The notes: a model not told the origin generated them from the sequence alone. Counted from the first letter of the stretch, positions 34,764 through 44,812 are shown. The stretch: DNA of 61,746 nt from Pseudolabrys sp. (GCA_022843325.1 JALHNV010000010.1:1-61746); one strand, 5' to 3'. Translations and numbers: made by a program.

Positions 34764-35837
34764 ATGCTTGCACGCTCAAAAATCCTACTGTCAGCAGCAC
34801 TCATGCTGTCTGCGGGCGCATTTGCCGGACCGGCGAATGCCGCCAACTACAACATCACTTTCGCAGGCGGCCACGGCACGCATTTGCCCTGGATGAAGGC
34901 GATCGAGGAATTCTACATTCCGGAAATCGACAAGCGGCTTGCCGCCGCAGGCGGCAAGGACAAGGTCGTCTGGACCAAGGCGTTCGGCGGCACCCTCGCC
35001 AAAATTGGCGGCGTCCTTGAGGCGGTGCAGGAAGGCATTGCCGATATGGGCATGGTCTACACCATCTTCGAGCCGGCGAAATTGCCGCTGATGCAGGTGA
35101 CCCACTTGGCGCCGTTCGGCACCGGCGACGTCACGCTGATCAGCAAGATCATCGTCGAAATGAACGCAGAAATGCCGGAATTGAAGGCCCATTGGGATAA
35201 ACAGGGCCAGGTGTTCCTCGGCGCGATCGCGGCCGACAACAATCACACGTGGACCAAGTTTCCGGTCACCAAGCTCGAAGACTACAAGGGACGCAAGCTG
35301 GGCGCTTCCGGCTCGCTGTCGCTATGGGCAAACGGCATCGGCGCTGTCGCCGTGCAGGGCGACTTTGCCACGCATTACAACAACGTTAAGACCGGTGTTT
35401 ATGACGGGCTGATCGCCTTCACGACCGGCGTGTATCCGATCAAAATCCACGAAGTGGCACCGTACATGGTTAAAGCCGACCTCGGAGCCACGTCGATCGG
35501 GGCGATAACGATTAACAAAAAGCTCTTCGATTCGATGTCGCCCGAGACGCAAAAAATATTCCGCGACGTTGGAGTCGAATACAGCCAGCGCGTTTCAGCA
35601 ACGATGAAGAACCTTGCCGGCGTCTTTGAAAAGAAGATGGCCGAAGAAGGCGCGAAGATTACTGAGTTCCCGCGGGAGGAGCGCAAGAAGTGGGCGACCA
35701 CCATGCCCAACATTGCCAAGGACTGGGTCAGTCGGAATGAAGACCGAGGCGACCCGGCCAAGAAGGTGCTGGAGGCGTATATGTCCAAGCTGCGTGCAGC
35801 CAAAGTCGAGCTCGTGCGCGAGTGGGATAAGGAATAG
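34764..35837 (+). CDS. TRAP transporter substrate-binding protein (DctP family)
   Basis: 357 residues with a strong ribosome site (GGGAGGTTTAG). The signal peptide ends ANAAN near residue 27. The DctP fold follows: PWMKAIEEFY, a GTLAKIGGVLEAVQEGIADMG segment, and the carboxylate-binding arginine region LEDYKGRKLGASGS near 178. It captures an organic acid in the periplasm for the DctQM pair that follows. A long hairpin separates it from dctQ, which would let the receptor be made in excess. Confidence 0.92.
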   Translation: MLARSKILLSAALMLSAGAFAGPANAANYNITFAGGHGTHLPWMKAIEEFYIPEIDKRLAAAGGKDKVVWTKAFGGTLAKIGGVLEAVQEGIADMGMVYTIFEPAKLPLMQVTHLAPFGTGDVTLISKIIVEMNAEMPELKAHWDKQGQVFLGAIAADNNHTWTKFPVTKLEDYKGRKLGASGSLSLWANGIGAVAVQGDFATHYNNVKTGVYDGLIAFTTGVYPIKIHEVAPYMVKADLGATSIGAITINKKLFDSMSPETQKIFRDVGVEYSQRVSATMKNLAGVFEKKMAEEGAKITEFPREERKKWATTMPNIAKDWVSRNEDRGDPAKKVLEAYMSKLRAAKVELVREWDKE

Positions 35838-35856
35838 CGCCGTCAAGTCCAACTGA

Positions 35857-35893
35857 CCGCTCGCGGCGAGATCCTGCATCTTGCCGCGAGCGG
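35857..35893 (+). other. Intercistronic hairpin between dctP and dctQ
   Basis: The outer arms CCGCTCGCGGC and GCCGCGAGCGG pair perfectly, and the stem extends inward (GAGAT with ATCTT, one G-U pair) to a 5-base loop, giving about 16-17 bp. There is no T-tract. Such structures between receptor and membrane-subunit genes typically stabilise upstream mRNA or cause partial termination. Confidence 0.7.
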
Positions 35894-35920
35894 CCCGCGC
35901 CTCAAACCGGTATCGCGTCA

Positions 35921-36514
35921 ATGAACAATCAGCGGCCAAATCCTGCGTCACCCCGGCGATTCGAATGGTTTGAGTCGCTGCTGTCGGTGCTCAATTCGAT
36001 CGGCACGTTGTGGATTTTCGTGCTGATGGTCGTCATCAGCCTCGACGTCATTGGCCGCACAGCATTCAACGCTCCGCTGCCCGGCGTTCTGGAACTGGTG
36101 CGCCTTTCGATTGTCGGCATCGTGTTCATTCAACTCGCACATACGTTGCGCGCCGGCCGGATCACGCGGGCGGATAATCTGTTGCGGATTCTGCAGCGCA
36201 GGCGCCCACGTTGGGGATACGGCCTGGAGATGCTCTTCAGTCTCACCGGCGCGATGATTTTCGTCGTGCTTCTCAGGGCGAGTTCTCCATTATTTCTGCG
36301 CTCATGGGAATCCGGCGAGTACGCCGGCATTGAGGGCTATATCACCTATCCGGTCTGGCCGGTGCGGTTGATCATACTCATCGGCAGTCTTTGCGCAGGA
36401 TTGCAGTTTCTTCTTTTCGCGTGGCGCGACCTGCAAGTGGTGTTGAGCGGCGTTCCACCGATAGAGGACGTATCGGACTCCTCCGAAAGCCTTGCTTACG
36501 GAGATAAGGTGTAG
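35921..36514 (+). CDS. TRAP transporter small permease (DctQ family)
   Basis: 197 residues with four predicted membrane helices (near 22-44, 55-75, 103-123 and 145-168). A VVISLDVIGRTAFNAPLPGVLELVR segment is typical of DctQ. It forms the membrane complex with the large subunit, whose gene begins 2 bp after its stop. A charged C-terminal tail of about 20 residues is family-normal. Confidence 0.9.
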   Translation: MNNQRPNPASPRRFEWFESLLSVLNSIGTLWIFVLMVVISLDVIGRTAFNAPLPGVLELVRLSIVGIVFIQLAHTLRAGRITRADNLLRILQRRRPRWGYGLEMLFSLTGAMIFVVLLRASSPLFLRSWESGEYAGIEGYITYPVWPVRLIILIGSLCAGLQFLLFAWRDLQVVLSGVPPIEDVSDSSESLAYGDKV

Positions 36515-36516
36515 CA

Positions 36517-37836
36517 ATGGACGGGCTCGACATCGGATTGCTGTCGATGATCGCCATTGTGGTGCTCATCTACGCGGGCATGCACGTCGCCATCGCGCTT
36601 TGCCTTGTATCTCTCGTTGGCGTCTGGGCCATTAAAGGCAACTTTGCTCTCGCCGAGACGCTTCTTGCGCTTGCCGCCTCAGATGCCGTGTCGAGCTATG
36701 AGTTCGGCGTGGTGCCGTTGTTCGTCCTCATGGGGCTTCTCGTCAGCGTCGCGGGCATCGGGCGCGATACATTCGTGGCCGCCAATGTGCTGCTGCGGGG
36801 CATGCGCGGCGGATTGGGTGTCGCGACCGTCGTGGCCAATGCGGCCTTCGCAGCCGTTACGGGCATTTCCATCGCGTCCGCCGCGGTGTTCACGAAGATC
36901 GCCGTGCCGGAAATGCTCCGGCTCGGATACCGGCCGCGCTTTGCCGTCGGCGTCGTCGCCGGCAGTTCCATCCTCGGAATGCTTATTCCGCCGAGTCTGC
37001 TCCTGATTATCTTCGGCTTGCTGGCCGAGCAGTCGATCGGCGACCTGTTCATCGCCGGCATTGTTCCGGGTCTGCTCCTGGCCGCCTGCTTCTGCGCGAT
37101 GATCATGTTTTTCGCTTATTTCGCCCCTGATTTGGTTCAGGATTCGAGTGGGGCGCAAGTTCAGGCCGACGCCCGCGACGATCTCACGGTCGCTCACGCG
37201 CTGTTGAGCCTGCTGCCGATGGTCGGCCTCGTGGCCCTGGTCATGGGCGGCATCTATGCCGGCTGGTTCACGCCGACCGAGTCCGGGGCGATCGGCGCGC
37301 TGGGCGCATTGGTGCTTGCGATCGCCAGGCGGCGCCTGACGCTGGCCTCGACGTGGCGCGTATTAACCGAAACCGGCTACGTGACCGTCTCGATTCTGTT
37401 CCTGATCATAGCGGCCAATATCTACAGCCGTCTGCTCGCAATGTCGGGCTTGCCGCAGGCGCTGGATGCATGGGTGACCGCCATGCAGATGAGTTTCTAC
37501 ACGCTGCTCATTGCCTACGTTCTCATCGTAGTGGTCATGGGCACGTTGATCGATGGCGTGTCGATCATGCTCATCATGGTGCCGATGTTCCTGCCGCCGC
37601 TGGCCACGTACGACGTCAACCTTATCTGGTTCGGCATTATCACGGTTATCGCCGTGGAAATCGGCTTGCTGACGCCGCCGTTCGGATTGTCGGTCTACGT
37701 CATCAAGAGCACGCTCGACGACAAGCGCATTTCCCTGAACGACATTTTCATCGGGGCAGCGCCTTACGCGGTCATCATGTTCCTGGTTCTGTTGTTGATC
37801 ATCTTTGTGCCCGGCATCGCCTTGGTGCTTCTCTAG
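36517..37836 (+). CDS. TRAP transporter large permease (DctM family)
   Basis: 439 residues with about 12 hydrophobic helices. It carries the DctM patterns GMHVAIALCLVSL, VPLFVLMG, VVANAAFAAVTGISIASAAVF, and a conserved PPSLLLIIFG. It is the Na+-coupled transport subunit for the DctP ligand. The ribosome site GGAGATAAGG lies in the end of the dctQ gene. Confidence 0.93.
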   Translation: MDGLDIGLLSMIAIVVLIYAGMHVAIALCLVSLVGVWAIKGNFALAETLLALAASDAVSSYEFGVVPLFVLMGLLVSVAGIGRDTFVAANVLLRGMRGGLGVATVVANAAFAAVTGISIASAAVFTKIAVPEMLRLGYRPRFAVGVVAGSSILGMLIPPSLLLIIFGLLAEQSIGDLFIAGIVPGLLLAACFCAMIMFFAYFAPDLVQDSSGAQVQADARDDLTVAHALLSLLPMVGLVALVMGGIYAGWFTPTESGAIGALGALVLAIARRRLTLASTWRVLTETGYVTVSILFLIIAANIYSRLLAMSGLPQALDAWVTAMQMSFYTLLIAYVLIVVVMGTLIDGVSIMLIMVPMFLPPLATYDVNLIWFGIITVIAVEIGLLTPPFGLSVYVIKSTLDDKRISLNDIFIGAAPYAVIMFLVLLLIIFVPGIALVLL

Positions 37837-37856
37837 AAAACGAAGGCTAAAGCGAC

Positions 37857-39611
37857 ATGAGCGATTTCAAAAGCGAGGTCCGTGACGGTATGCGCATCGA
37901 CTGGGATGTGCCGGTCGAAATGAGCGATGGCGTCATCATGCGCTGCGACGTGTTCCGGCCGGTCGAAGAGGGGAGCTACCCCGCCATTCTCGGCTACGGT
38001 CCCTACGGAAAGCTTCTGCATTTCGGCGAGGGGTATCCCGACCAGTGGAACCGGATGGTCGAGCAACATCCGGACGTCACCGCGGGTTCGACGAACAAGT
38101 ATCAAAGCTTTGAACTGTGCGACCCGGAGAAGTTTGTTCCGCATGGCTACGCGGTCGTGCGCTTCGACTCGCGCGGCGCCGGGCGTTCGGAGGGTTACCT
38201 CAACCCGTTTTCCGAGCGGGAGACGCAGGACATATACGAATGCATCGAGTGGACGGCCGCGCAATCCTGGTGCACTGGCAAGGTCGGCATGAGCGGCATT
38301 TCGTACCTGGCCAGCAATCAATGGCAGGTCGCCGCGCTACAGCCGCCGCATCTGGCCGCGATCTGCGCCTGGGAAGGCATGAACGACTTCTACCGCGAAT
38401 GGGCTCACCACGGCGGCATCCAAAGCACTTTCGGGCGAAGCTGGTACAAGCCTTTCATCCTGCCGTTGCAGCACGGTAAGGGGGCCAACGGCTACAAGAG
38501 CAGCATGAACGGCGAATGGGTGGCGGGACCCGAAACGCTGAGCGAGGAGGAACTCGAAGCCAATCGGATCGATTGGCACAACGAGTGCCTCAAGCACAAA
38601 CTGGCGACCGACGAGTTCTGGACATCCCGCACGCCCGATCTCTCCAAGGTTACAGTGCCGGTTTTTTCCAGCGGCAACTGGGGCGGACAAGGTCTTCACC
38701 TTCGCGGCAATGTCGAAGGATATCTGGACTCGGCTTCAAAGGAAAAATGGCTCGAGTTTCACTGCCTCGAGCACTGGACCGAGTACTACACAGACTACGG
38801 GGTGAACCTGCAAAGGAAGTTCTTCGATTACTTCTTGAAAGGCGAGGACACCGGCTGGAAATCACAGCCGCCGGTCCTGATGCAGGTGCGGCAGGTCGAT
38901 GGAAGCTGGCAGCCGCGAAACGAGCACGAATGGCCGCTCAAGCGCACACGCTGGACCAAACTGTTCCTCGACGCCGCCGCGGGTACGCTCGCGGAAGCGC
39001 CTGCGCGAGACGATACACGCATCGAATATCGCGGCCTGTCGGAAGGGGCGACTTTCGTTTCACCGCCCTTGGCCGCCGAGACCGAAATTACCGGTCCAAT
39101 TGCTGCAAAGCTGTTCGTCTCATCAGCGACGGACGACGCTGATATATTCGTCGTGGTCCGGGTGTTTAACCCGGAGCTAAAGGAAGTTACCTTCCAGGGA
39201 CACACCGATCCGCATACGACCGTTGCGCAGGGCTGGCTCCGCGCCTCGCACCGCAAACTCGACCGCAAGCGCAGCCTGCCTTATCGGCCTTACCACACGC
39301 ATGATGAGATACAAAAGCTGACGCCGGGACGCATTTACGAACTGGACATCGAGGTCTGGCCGACCTGCATCGTCATCCCAAAGGGTTATCGTCTGGCCGT
39401 CAGTGTGCGCGGCAAGGACTACGAATATCCCGGTGGCGTCGGCGGCCCCGGCGTGAAAATGCTCGGCACCTTTACGGGGGTCGGCCCGTTCCGCCACGAC
39501 GAAGTGCGCGACCGGCCGCCGGAAACGTTCGACGGAGACGTAACGCTCCACACCGGACCCAAACGCCCCGCGTATGTCTTATTGCCGGTGGTTCCTGCCA
39601 AGGCAAAGTAG
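37857..39611 (+). CDS. CocE/NonD-family hydrolase
   Basis: 584 residues, no signal peptide. The catalytic Ser lies in GMSGISYLA near 145. An N-terminal MSDGVIMRCDVFRP and a C-terminal jelly-roll region (from about 350; ITGPIAAKLFVSSATDDADIFV) complete the X-Pro dipeptidyl-peptidase/cocaine-esterase architecture. Family members cleave esters or amides. NonD-type enzymes act in nonactin degradation. Here it probably removes an ester or amide group early in the pathway. A terminator hairpin follows 17 bp after the stop, so it closes the operon. Confidence 0.9.
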   Translation: MSDFKSEVRDGMRIDWDVPVEMSDGVIMRCDVFRPVEEGSYPAILGYGPYGKLLHFGEGYPDQWNRMVEQHPDVTAGSTNKYQSFELCDPEKFVPHGYAVVRFDSRGAGRSEGYLNPFSERETQDIYECIEWTAAQSWCTGKVGMSGISYLASNQWQVAALQPPHLAAICAWEGMNDFYREWAHHGGIQSTFGRSWYKPFILPLQHGKGANGYKSSMNGEWVAGPETLSEEELEANRIDWHNECLKHKLATDEFWTSRTPDLSKVTVPVFSSGNWGGQGLHLRGNVEGYLDSASKEKWLEFHCLEHWTEYYTDYGVNLQRKFFDYFLKGEDTGWKSQPPVLMQVRQVDGSWQPRNEHEWPLKRTRWTKLFLDAAAGTLAEAPARDDTRIEYRGLSEGATFVSPPLAAETEITGPIAAKLFVSSATDDADIFVVVRVFNPELKEVTFQGHTDPHTTVAQGWLRASHRKLDRKRSLPYRPYHTHDEIQKLTPGRIYELDIEVWPTCIVIPKGYRLAVSVRGKDYEYPGGVGGPGVKMLGTFTGVGPFRHDEVRDRPPETFDGDVTLHTGPKRPAYVLLPVVPAKAK

Positions 39612-39628
39612 CCGCGCGTTCGATACCC

Positions 39629-39657
39629 GCGTAGCGGTCCCTGCCGGACCGCTACGC
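39629..39657 (+). terminator. Terminator-like hairpin after the CocE/NonD gene
   Basis: A perfect 12-bp stem (GCGTAGCGGTCC with GGACCGCTACGC, loop CTGCC) is followed by AGGTAATATCATT. The T content is low, but the position at the end of a long operon fits termination. Confidence 0.6.
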
Positions 39658-39692
39658 AGGTAATATCATTGCGCGGCCATACATTCTGGAGA

Positions 39693-39893
39693 TCATTCGG
39701 TCGTGGTGACTTGCCCGAAGAATCGATCGATGTTTTTCAGCGATGCTTCGTGGTCGGCCTGGATGTATGTGCCATGCTTTTTGACAACAGGATCAATTAT
39801 TTCCAGCTTTAGGGCACCTGATCGTTCGACGCCTTTTTTCTGGAAGCAGGCACAGGCACGATAAAGCAAGAGGGCCGACGACCACGGTTCGGC
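39693..39893 (-). pseudogene. Start-less open stretch, probable C-terminal gene remnant
   Basis: 66 codons between two stops, with no start codon in a usable place. The last 40 residues (LEIIDPVVKKHGTYIQADHE... ending FFGQVTTTE) have convincing protein character. I do not recognise the family. It overlaps, in another frame, the 3' end of the restriction-gene remnant at 39809-40027. The two may be the tail and head of one deleted gene or pieces of different genes. Confidence 0.35.
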
Positions 39894-40027
39894 TCACCTT
39901 CCAGAGGCTGGCCGTTTTTGTCGAGTGGATGGTGCAATTCTGGCGCCCGATAGGGCGAGTTCAGAATCGCCCTTTCGTAAAAGCTGCTCAATTTTTCTAC
40001 GTCCACCCCCACGGATCCGCTTCGCAT
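39809..40027 (-). pseudogene. N-terminal remnant of a type III restriction/DEAD-helicase-like protein
   Basis: 72 codons. AILNSPYRAPELHHPLDKNGQ followed by GRRPSCFIVPVPASRKK has the layout of the N-terminus of BPTD_3080-type restriction endonuclease (Res) proteins: ILNSPY, a His-rich stretch, then RRPS plus a hydrophobic PxP. The helicase motifs that should follow are absent, since the frame stops after 72 codons. No modification gene is adjacent. Read as the head of a deleted restriction gene. Identification is from memory of the family. Confidence 0.5.
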
Positions 40028-40341
40028 GGAGAGCGAAGCGACCTCAGGCAGCCATCTCCGGGCACGAAAGTACAGAGCCGCAGAGAAAACTACCCCCTAG
40101 AGAGCGGAATGCAGTTGCCGGCCACTTTCGACAGTACAGAGCTCGGTTTGAGAATCCCGCAAATCCAATGCGACCTTTACCCGCAAAATCGGATCGAGCG
40201 GCGGTTAGATACAGGCGCTGGCGGAGAGAGTGCGAGAACTAACTAACTGTCTCTAGTACGCGATTGATAACTACTGAAAATTCGCCCATTTACAAGGGGT
40301 TATAGGGCATCCTTCCAGACCCCTCTAAGGCAACAGAATCG
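40028..40341. other. Intergenic segment with possible attachment-site trace
   Basis: No gene supported. Bases 40214-40265 resemble 18668-18715 and begin GGCGCTGGCGGAGAGAGTG, close to the 3' end of a serine tRNA read in reverse, but no full tRNA folds here. AT-rich sequence follows up to the receiver-protein stop at 40342. Confidence 0.3.
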
Positions 40342-40710
40342 TTATTTTTCTAAAAGCTGCCTCATCTTTCCGAGCAGCCTTTCGAACTCGACCGGCTTGG
40401 TATCGAACTCGTCGCAGCCGGCCGCCAACGCCTTCTCGCGGGCTCCCGCGAGGGCGTGGGCCGACAATGCAATCACAGGAATCGCCTGCGTCCCGGGATC
40501 GGCCTTGAGGCGCCGCGTGGCCTCCCAGCCGTCAATCACCGGAAGATCGAGGTCCATCAGGATGAGGTCTGGCTTTTCCGCCGCCGCCGCCGCGCAGCCC
40601 TTCTCGCCGTCCTCGGCTACGACAACTTCGAACTCGTCGAGCAACTCAAGACGCATCTTGAGCATGTAGACGTTGTCGTCGTTGTCTTCCACGTACAGTA
40701 TCTTGATCAC
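40342..40710 (-). CDS. Single-domain response regulator (receiver only)
   Basis: 122 residues from a GTG that overlaps the hybrid-kinase stop (GTGA). It has acidic residues in YVEDNDDN, phospho-Asp in [13 protein letters not shown] near 52, Thr/Ser in ALSAHALAG near 82, and Lys in [12 protein letters not shown] near 104. It lacks an output domain, so it works as a phosphorelay intermediate or by protein contact. Coupled translation with the hybrid kinase strongly suggests it is that kinase's partner. Confidence 0.93.
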   Translation of the reverse strand: MIKILYVEDNDDNVYMLKMRLELLDEFEVVVAEDGEKGCAAAAAEKPDLILMDLDLPVIDGWEATRRLKADPGTQAIPVIALSAHALAGAREKALAAGCDEFDTKPVEFERLLGKMRQLLEK

Positions 40711-43700
40711 GACAAAGCTTCCGCCACGCTCCGGGCGTCGACCAACCGCCGGATGCGCGCGACGAGATCGGCGGGCTTGAACGACTCTTTCACCAGCACG
40801 GACTGCACCCCGGAATTCAGGCGATGGCGATCTTCAGCATTCAAGTCTCTCGACGTGACCACTATAACGGGGATATCGCGCCATTCGAGATTTTCCTGCA
40901 GGGCATCCACCAGTTGGAACCCGTCCATCTCCGGCATCATCAAATCGAGCAGAATGAGATCGGGAACATTCGCCTTCAGCAGGGCCAGTGCCTCCCGCCC
41001 GTTGCCCGCCTCGGCGATCGTCCAGTGCTGGTCCTGTATCCACAATCGGACACGCTCGCGCTGTAACGGATCGTCATCGACCAGAAGCACTCGCTTCGCC
41101 GGCCCGGCCGTCCGGAACTTTTTCACGACCTCGCGCAATCGCTCCCGCTCGATCGGCTTGACCAGAAAGCCGGCGGCCCCGAGCGTCATGCCACGGCGCT
41201 GCTCGTCCAAAATCGTGACCATAATGACGGGCGTTTCAGCGAGTTCCGCGTCCTGCCGCAGCGCCGCGAGGACAGACCAGCCGTCAAGGTCCGGCATCAT
41301 CACGTCGAGCGTGATGGCGACCGGGCGGATTTCCTTGGCGATCTTGATACCCTCTAGCCCGCCATTCGCGGTGACCACGTCGAACCCTTCGGCCGCAAGC
41401 TGTTCCTTGATCAGTTCCCGTGCGGTGGCGTCGTCGTCGATAACCAGAATGGCGCTGGAGCGCGGCCGGGCATCCTCAACCGGACCACCAACGGGTTCCG
41501 GGCCCCCGGGCAACTGCACCGTGAACACCGAGCCTTTGCCCTCCTCGCTTTCGACCACGACGTCGCCGCCCATCATGCGCGCGAGCTTGCGCGTGATGGC
41601 AAGGCCAAGTCCCGTACCGCCGAAGCGGCGAGCGGTCGTGGATTCGGCCTGGGTGAACTCCTGGAACAGTTTTGCCTGCTGCTCCGGCGTCATGCCGATA
41701 CCGGTATCCCGCACGGCGATTTCGATGATGCCCTGCCCTGCCTTCGCCTTGCGTTGCACGGTAAGGAACACCTCGCCATCTTTGGTGAACTTGCACGCAT
41801 TGCTGAGCAGGTTGAGCAGAATCTGACGCAGGCGCATCGGATCGACCGTGATCGGCGGCAGGTTCGCAGGGCATTCGACCGTCAGCTTGTTACCATTCTG
41901 CTCGGCGAGCTGCCGTGCGGTGCCGATCACCTCATCGACGAGCGGCGCGATGCTCGTCGATTCCGGGTTGAGCTCGAGCTTGCCGGCCTCGATCTTGGAC
42001 AGATCGAGCACCTGATTAATCAACCCCAATAAATGCGCGCCGGCGCGATGAACGCGCTTCAAGGGCTCAATCGCCTTTTCGGTGCCGAACCGCCCCGCAT
42101 TGGTGAACATCATCTCGGTCAGGCCGATGATGGCGTTCAGCGGCGTGCGCAACTCGTGGCTCATATTGGCCAGGAACTGCGATTTGTGCTGGCTGGCGAT
42201 CTCAAGCTGCCTGCTCTTTTCTTCAACCTCGCTGAACAGGCGCGCATTCTCGATCGCAATAACCGCCTGGTCCGCGAAGGTCGCCACCAACTCGATCTGC
42301 TTGTCCGTAAACGGCGCGACGACGTCACGGGTCAGCACGAACACGCCGATGACGGCGCCATCGCGCAACAGCGGCACACCGAGATTGGTGCGATAGCCAA
42401 ACGTCTCCCGGTATCCGCTCGCGGTGTATTCGGGGTCGGCGAGCACATCGTGGATATGGCTCACCTTCCCGGTCAATACCACGCGTCCCGTGCTGCTGCC
42501 GCGCCCTGCCCGCAGCGGATTTTCCCGCCCGTAGCGCGAGGCCTCTTCGGTGAAGCCATAATTCGACTGGATACGGAACAGATCGCCGTCGGGCAGAAAG
42601 ATGACGCCTTTGTCGGCGCCGCAAAGCTGACAGGCCGATTGGGTCAGCGTATCGAGCACCGTCTGCAGTTCGAAGGTCGAACGGCTGATCACCTTGAGCA
42701 CATCCGCCGTCGCCGTCTGCTGCTGCAACGACTCACTCAAGTCGTCTGTCCGATTACGCAGCTCATTGAGCAGACGCGCATTTTCGATTGCAATCACGGC
42801 CTGGGCAGCGAAGCTTTCAACAAGTTCAATTTGGTTGTCTGAAAAGCGCTCAACCGCGGGCCGGTAGATCGTGATCGCGCCGATGACCTCATCCTCCTTG
42901 ATCATCGGGACAAACAGCGCGGTCCGGGCTCGGCCGAGATCGACCAGCGCCGCAACATGCGAGACCCGGTGGCGATAGGCATCGAGTTCGGCGACGTCCT
43001 CGAGCTGAACCGTCCGTCGGGATTCCATCATTCGATAGAAGCCCGTGCCGGGCGGCGGCTTGAACGGCGGCATTGTCTTGAGAAATGTCGCAAAATCCGG
43101 CGGCACCCCGCGATCAACGATCGGGCGAAATGCGCCGCCTTCATTGCGCGTAACGAAGCCCATATGCGCACGGCACAATTCAAGCGCGTTGGCAATCATC
43201 GCGTTGAAGACCGGCTCAAGTTCGCCGGGCGAACTTGAAATGACGCGCAGCACCTCGGAGGTCGCCGTCTGCTGCTCCAGTGATTGGGTCAGCTCATGCG
43301 TGCGTTGTTCGACCTTTTTCTCCAGCCCAACATAGGATTCTTCGAGCTTTCCGGCCATGTCGTTGAACTGGTCGGCCAGCGCCTCCAGTTCGTCGCCGGT
43401 CCTGATCGTTATGCGTTGCGAGAGATCGCCGCTGCCAATGCGGGCGGCGCCCGTGCGCAGGGCACGGATAGGGCCGACCATGCGGCGGGCGAGAAACATG
43501 CCCGCGAGCACGGCAAAGATCAGGGCCGCCGTCAGCGCAAAAGCGAGGCGTTGCAGCGCCTCATAGAGGGGCGCATAGGCTTCGTCGACCGGCAGCTCGA
43601 CGAACATCAGCCAGCCGAGCGGCTTGACCGGCGCGAAGGCGGTCAGGACCTCGCCGCCCTGAATATTTTTCGCGACCTGGAGCGGCTCGCCCGGAGTTCC

Positions 43701-44450
43701 GGCTTCCGCCGCCCGCGCAGCCCTGACCTGGGCAAGATTCGACATATCGGTATTGCGCAGGACGAGACTGATGTCTGGATGGGCAATCAGTCGGCCGTCG
43801 GGTCCGACGACATAGGCACTGCCCTTTTCGCCAACCCTGATCTGGCTGACCACGTCCCAGATGAGCTTGAGATTGACCTCTGCCACGCTGACCCCGGCAT
43901 CGCGGCGCGCCCCGGCGATCGCCAGCGTCATGTAAGGCTCGGACTGCCGGCGGAAATAGACCGGCCCGTAATAGACCTTCTTCGCCAAGGCCTCGGTGAA
44001 CTTCGGGTCCTTCGAGAAGTCCGTGCCGCTATCGATCACGTCCATGGCGAGGCGCGACACCCGCAGACGCTCCTTGCCCGTGGCATCGAGCTGGGACAAT
44101 TCGGTGATCGCGGGCACCTGCCGCAACAGACGCAGCGCATCGAAACGGCGCTGCTCGATCGAACCGGCCGACCAGGGCAACTGGGTGGTCCAGCCCAGCT
44201 GGTTCTCGATCTCGCTGATGAACTGGCTGATCTTGCCGGAAGCCGCTTCAGCCTGCTCGCGCTGGATGCGAATGAGCGCCGTCTTGCGCTCCTGGTAATA
44301 GAAGTAGACGTCGAAAATGCCGTTGGCGATGAGCGCAACAGCGACGACGGAGACGAACAGCGCGACATATTTGACGAACAGCCGGTTGCGGCCGCGGAAA
44401 GGCGGCACGCCCCCGGCTGACGGCTCGGTCGGTGCACTGCTAATCGTCAT
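40707..44450 (-). CDS. Large hybrid histidine kinase: dCache, HAMP, two GAF, HisKA, ATPase, two receivers
   Basis: 1247 residues. A membrane helix near 25-46, a periplasmic dCache-type sensor (about 55-300), a second helix (about 308-328) and HAMP (about 330-385) come first. Two GAF domains (about 420-590 and 600-750) follow. The dimerisation box [14 protein letters not shown] (His near 763) and ATPase ([15 protein letters not shown]) follow. Two receivers with phospho-Asp in [11 protein letters not shown] (near 1048) and [11 protein letters not shown] (near 1168) end the chain. It senses an extracellular small ligand. Next to it lie many orphan periplasmic binding proteins, which could present ligands to the sensor. 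Confidence 0.94.
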   Translation of the reverse strand: MTISSAPTEPSAGGVPPFRGRNRLFVKYVALFVSVVAVALIANGIFDVYFYYQERKTALIRIQREQAEAASGKISQFISEIENQLGWTTQLPWSAGSIEQRRFDALRLLRQVPAITELSQLDATGKERLRVSRLAMDVIDSGTDFSKDPKFTEALAKKVYYGPVYFRRQSEPYMTLAIAGARRDAGVSVAEVNLKLIWDVVSQIRVGEKGSAYVVGPDGRLIAHPDISLVLRNTDMSNLAQVRAARAAEAGTPGEPLQVAKNIQGGEVLTAFAPVKPLGWLMFVELPVDEAYAPLYEALQRLAFALTAALIFAVLAGMFLARRMVGPIRALRTGAARIGSGDLSQRITIRTGDELEALADQFNDMAGKLEESYVGLEKKVEQRTHELTQSLEQQTATSEVLRVISSSPGELEPVFNAMIANALELCRAHMGFVTRNEGGAFRPIVDRGVPPDFATFLKTMPPFKPPPGTGFYRMMESRRTVQLEDVAELDAYRHRVSHVAALVDLGRARTALFVPMIKEDEVIGAITIYRPAVERFSDNQIELVESFAAQAVIAIENARLLNELRNRTDDLSESLQQQTATADVLKVISRSTFELQTVLDTLTQSACQLCGADKGVIFLPDGDLFRIQSNYGFTEEASRYGRENPLRAGRGSSTGRVVLTGKVSHIHDVLADPEYTASGYRETFGYRTNLGVPLLRDGAVIGVFVLTRDVVAPFTDKQIELVATFADQAVIAIENARLFSEVEEKSRQLEIASQHKSQFLANMSHELRTPLNAIIGLTEMMFTNAGRFGTEKAIEPLKRVHRAGAHLLGLINQVLDLSKIEAGKLELNPESTSIAPLVDEVIGTARQLAEQNGNKLTVECPANLPPITVDPMRLRQILLNLLSNACKFTKDGEVFLTVQRKAKAGQGIIEIAVRDTGIGMTPEQQAKLFQEFTQAESTTARRFGGTGLGLAITRKLARMMGGDVVVESEEGKGSVFTVQLPGGPEPVGGPVEDARPRSSAILVIDDDATARELIKEQLAAEGFDVVTANGGLEGIKIAKEIRPVAITLDVMMPDLDGWSVLAALRQDAELAETPVIMVTILDEQRRGMTLGAAGFLVKPIERERLREVVKKFRTAGPAKRVLLVDDDPLQRERVRLWIQDQHWTIAEAGNGREALALLKANVPDLILLDLMMPEMDGFQLVDALQENLEWRDIPVIVVTSRDLNAEDRHRLNSGVQSVLVKESFKPADLVARIRRLVDARSVAEALS

Positions 44451-44572
44451 TGGTACCGCGTATCCAGTGTGTCCGGAATATCCTCACGAATCCGCTCTAA
44501 CAACCTTACCAAATCCGGCCCGGCTTGTTCTTGCGAAGAGCCCGCCATCCGGACCTGTATCCCGACGCGAGT

Positions 44573-44713
44573 TCATATCAGATCGAACAGATACGCCATG
44601 CCGGCCAGCACCGCTGCGGCGGACAAGACCAGCCAACAACGGGTGGCCGAGGCGGCCCACCCGGCAAGCATATCGTGGTTCGCAATGTACAGATCGGTAT
44701 GACGCTGGCTCAT
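44573..44713 (-). CDS. Small single-pass membrane protein, 46 residues
   Basis: Starts at the ATG at 44713 with GGAGAG upstream and ends TGA 44573-44575. The sequence opens MSQRHTDLYIANHDMLAGW and continues into one hydrophobic helix (about 26-43, WLVLSAAAVLAGMAYLF). No family recognised. One of six copies of the 28-bp regulatory element lies 72 bp upstream of the start, at the same distance as for other genes, which supports it being real. It lies between the hybrid kinase and the first ABC_sub_bind gene. Confidence 0.65.
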   Translation of the reverse strand: MSQRHTDLYIANHDMLAGWAASATRCWLVLSAAAVLAGMAYLFDLI

Positions 44714-44784
44714 CGCACTCTCTCCGGTTTGCACCGCGATGTGCGGCGCCTGCGAGGGAGACCATGCGCCGGACGGAACGAAGA

Positions 44785-44812
44785 GGCTTTGGGGCGAGCC
44801 TGAATTGTTGTG
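44785..44812 (-). promoter_or_regulatory. 28-bp regulatory element, copy 1
   Basis: In gene orientation: CACAAC-N4-CAGGCT-N6-AAAGCC, with TT before the first and second boxes. Degenerate, but spacing (4 and 6) and the CCC before the third box match the other copies. Its inner end is 72 bp from the start of the 46-residue membrane protein. Confidence 0.6.

Noticed and set aside
39929-40246. Plus-strand 105-codon frame
   Set aside because: Runs antisense to the better-supported restriction remnant and has no ribosome site or recognisable domain.
40209-40265. tRNA-Ser gene
   Set aside because: Only about 15-20 bases resemble the 3' end. No cloverleaf or anticodon arm can be formed.
44460-44500. 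A seventh copy of the 28-bp element upstream of the large hybrid kinase
   Set aside because: GATTCGTGAGGATATTCC looks vaguely similar, but the boxes do not fit at the fixed spacing and there is no AAGGAC box.
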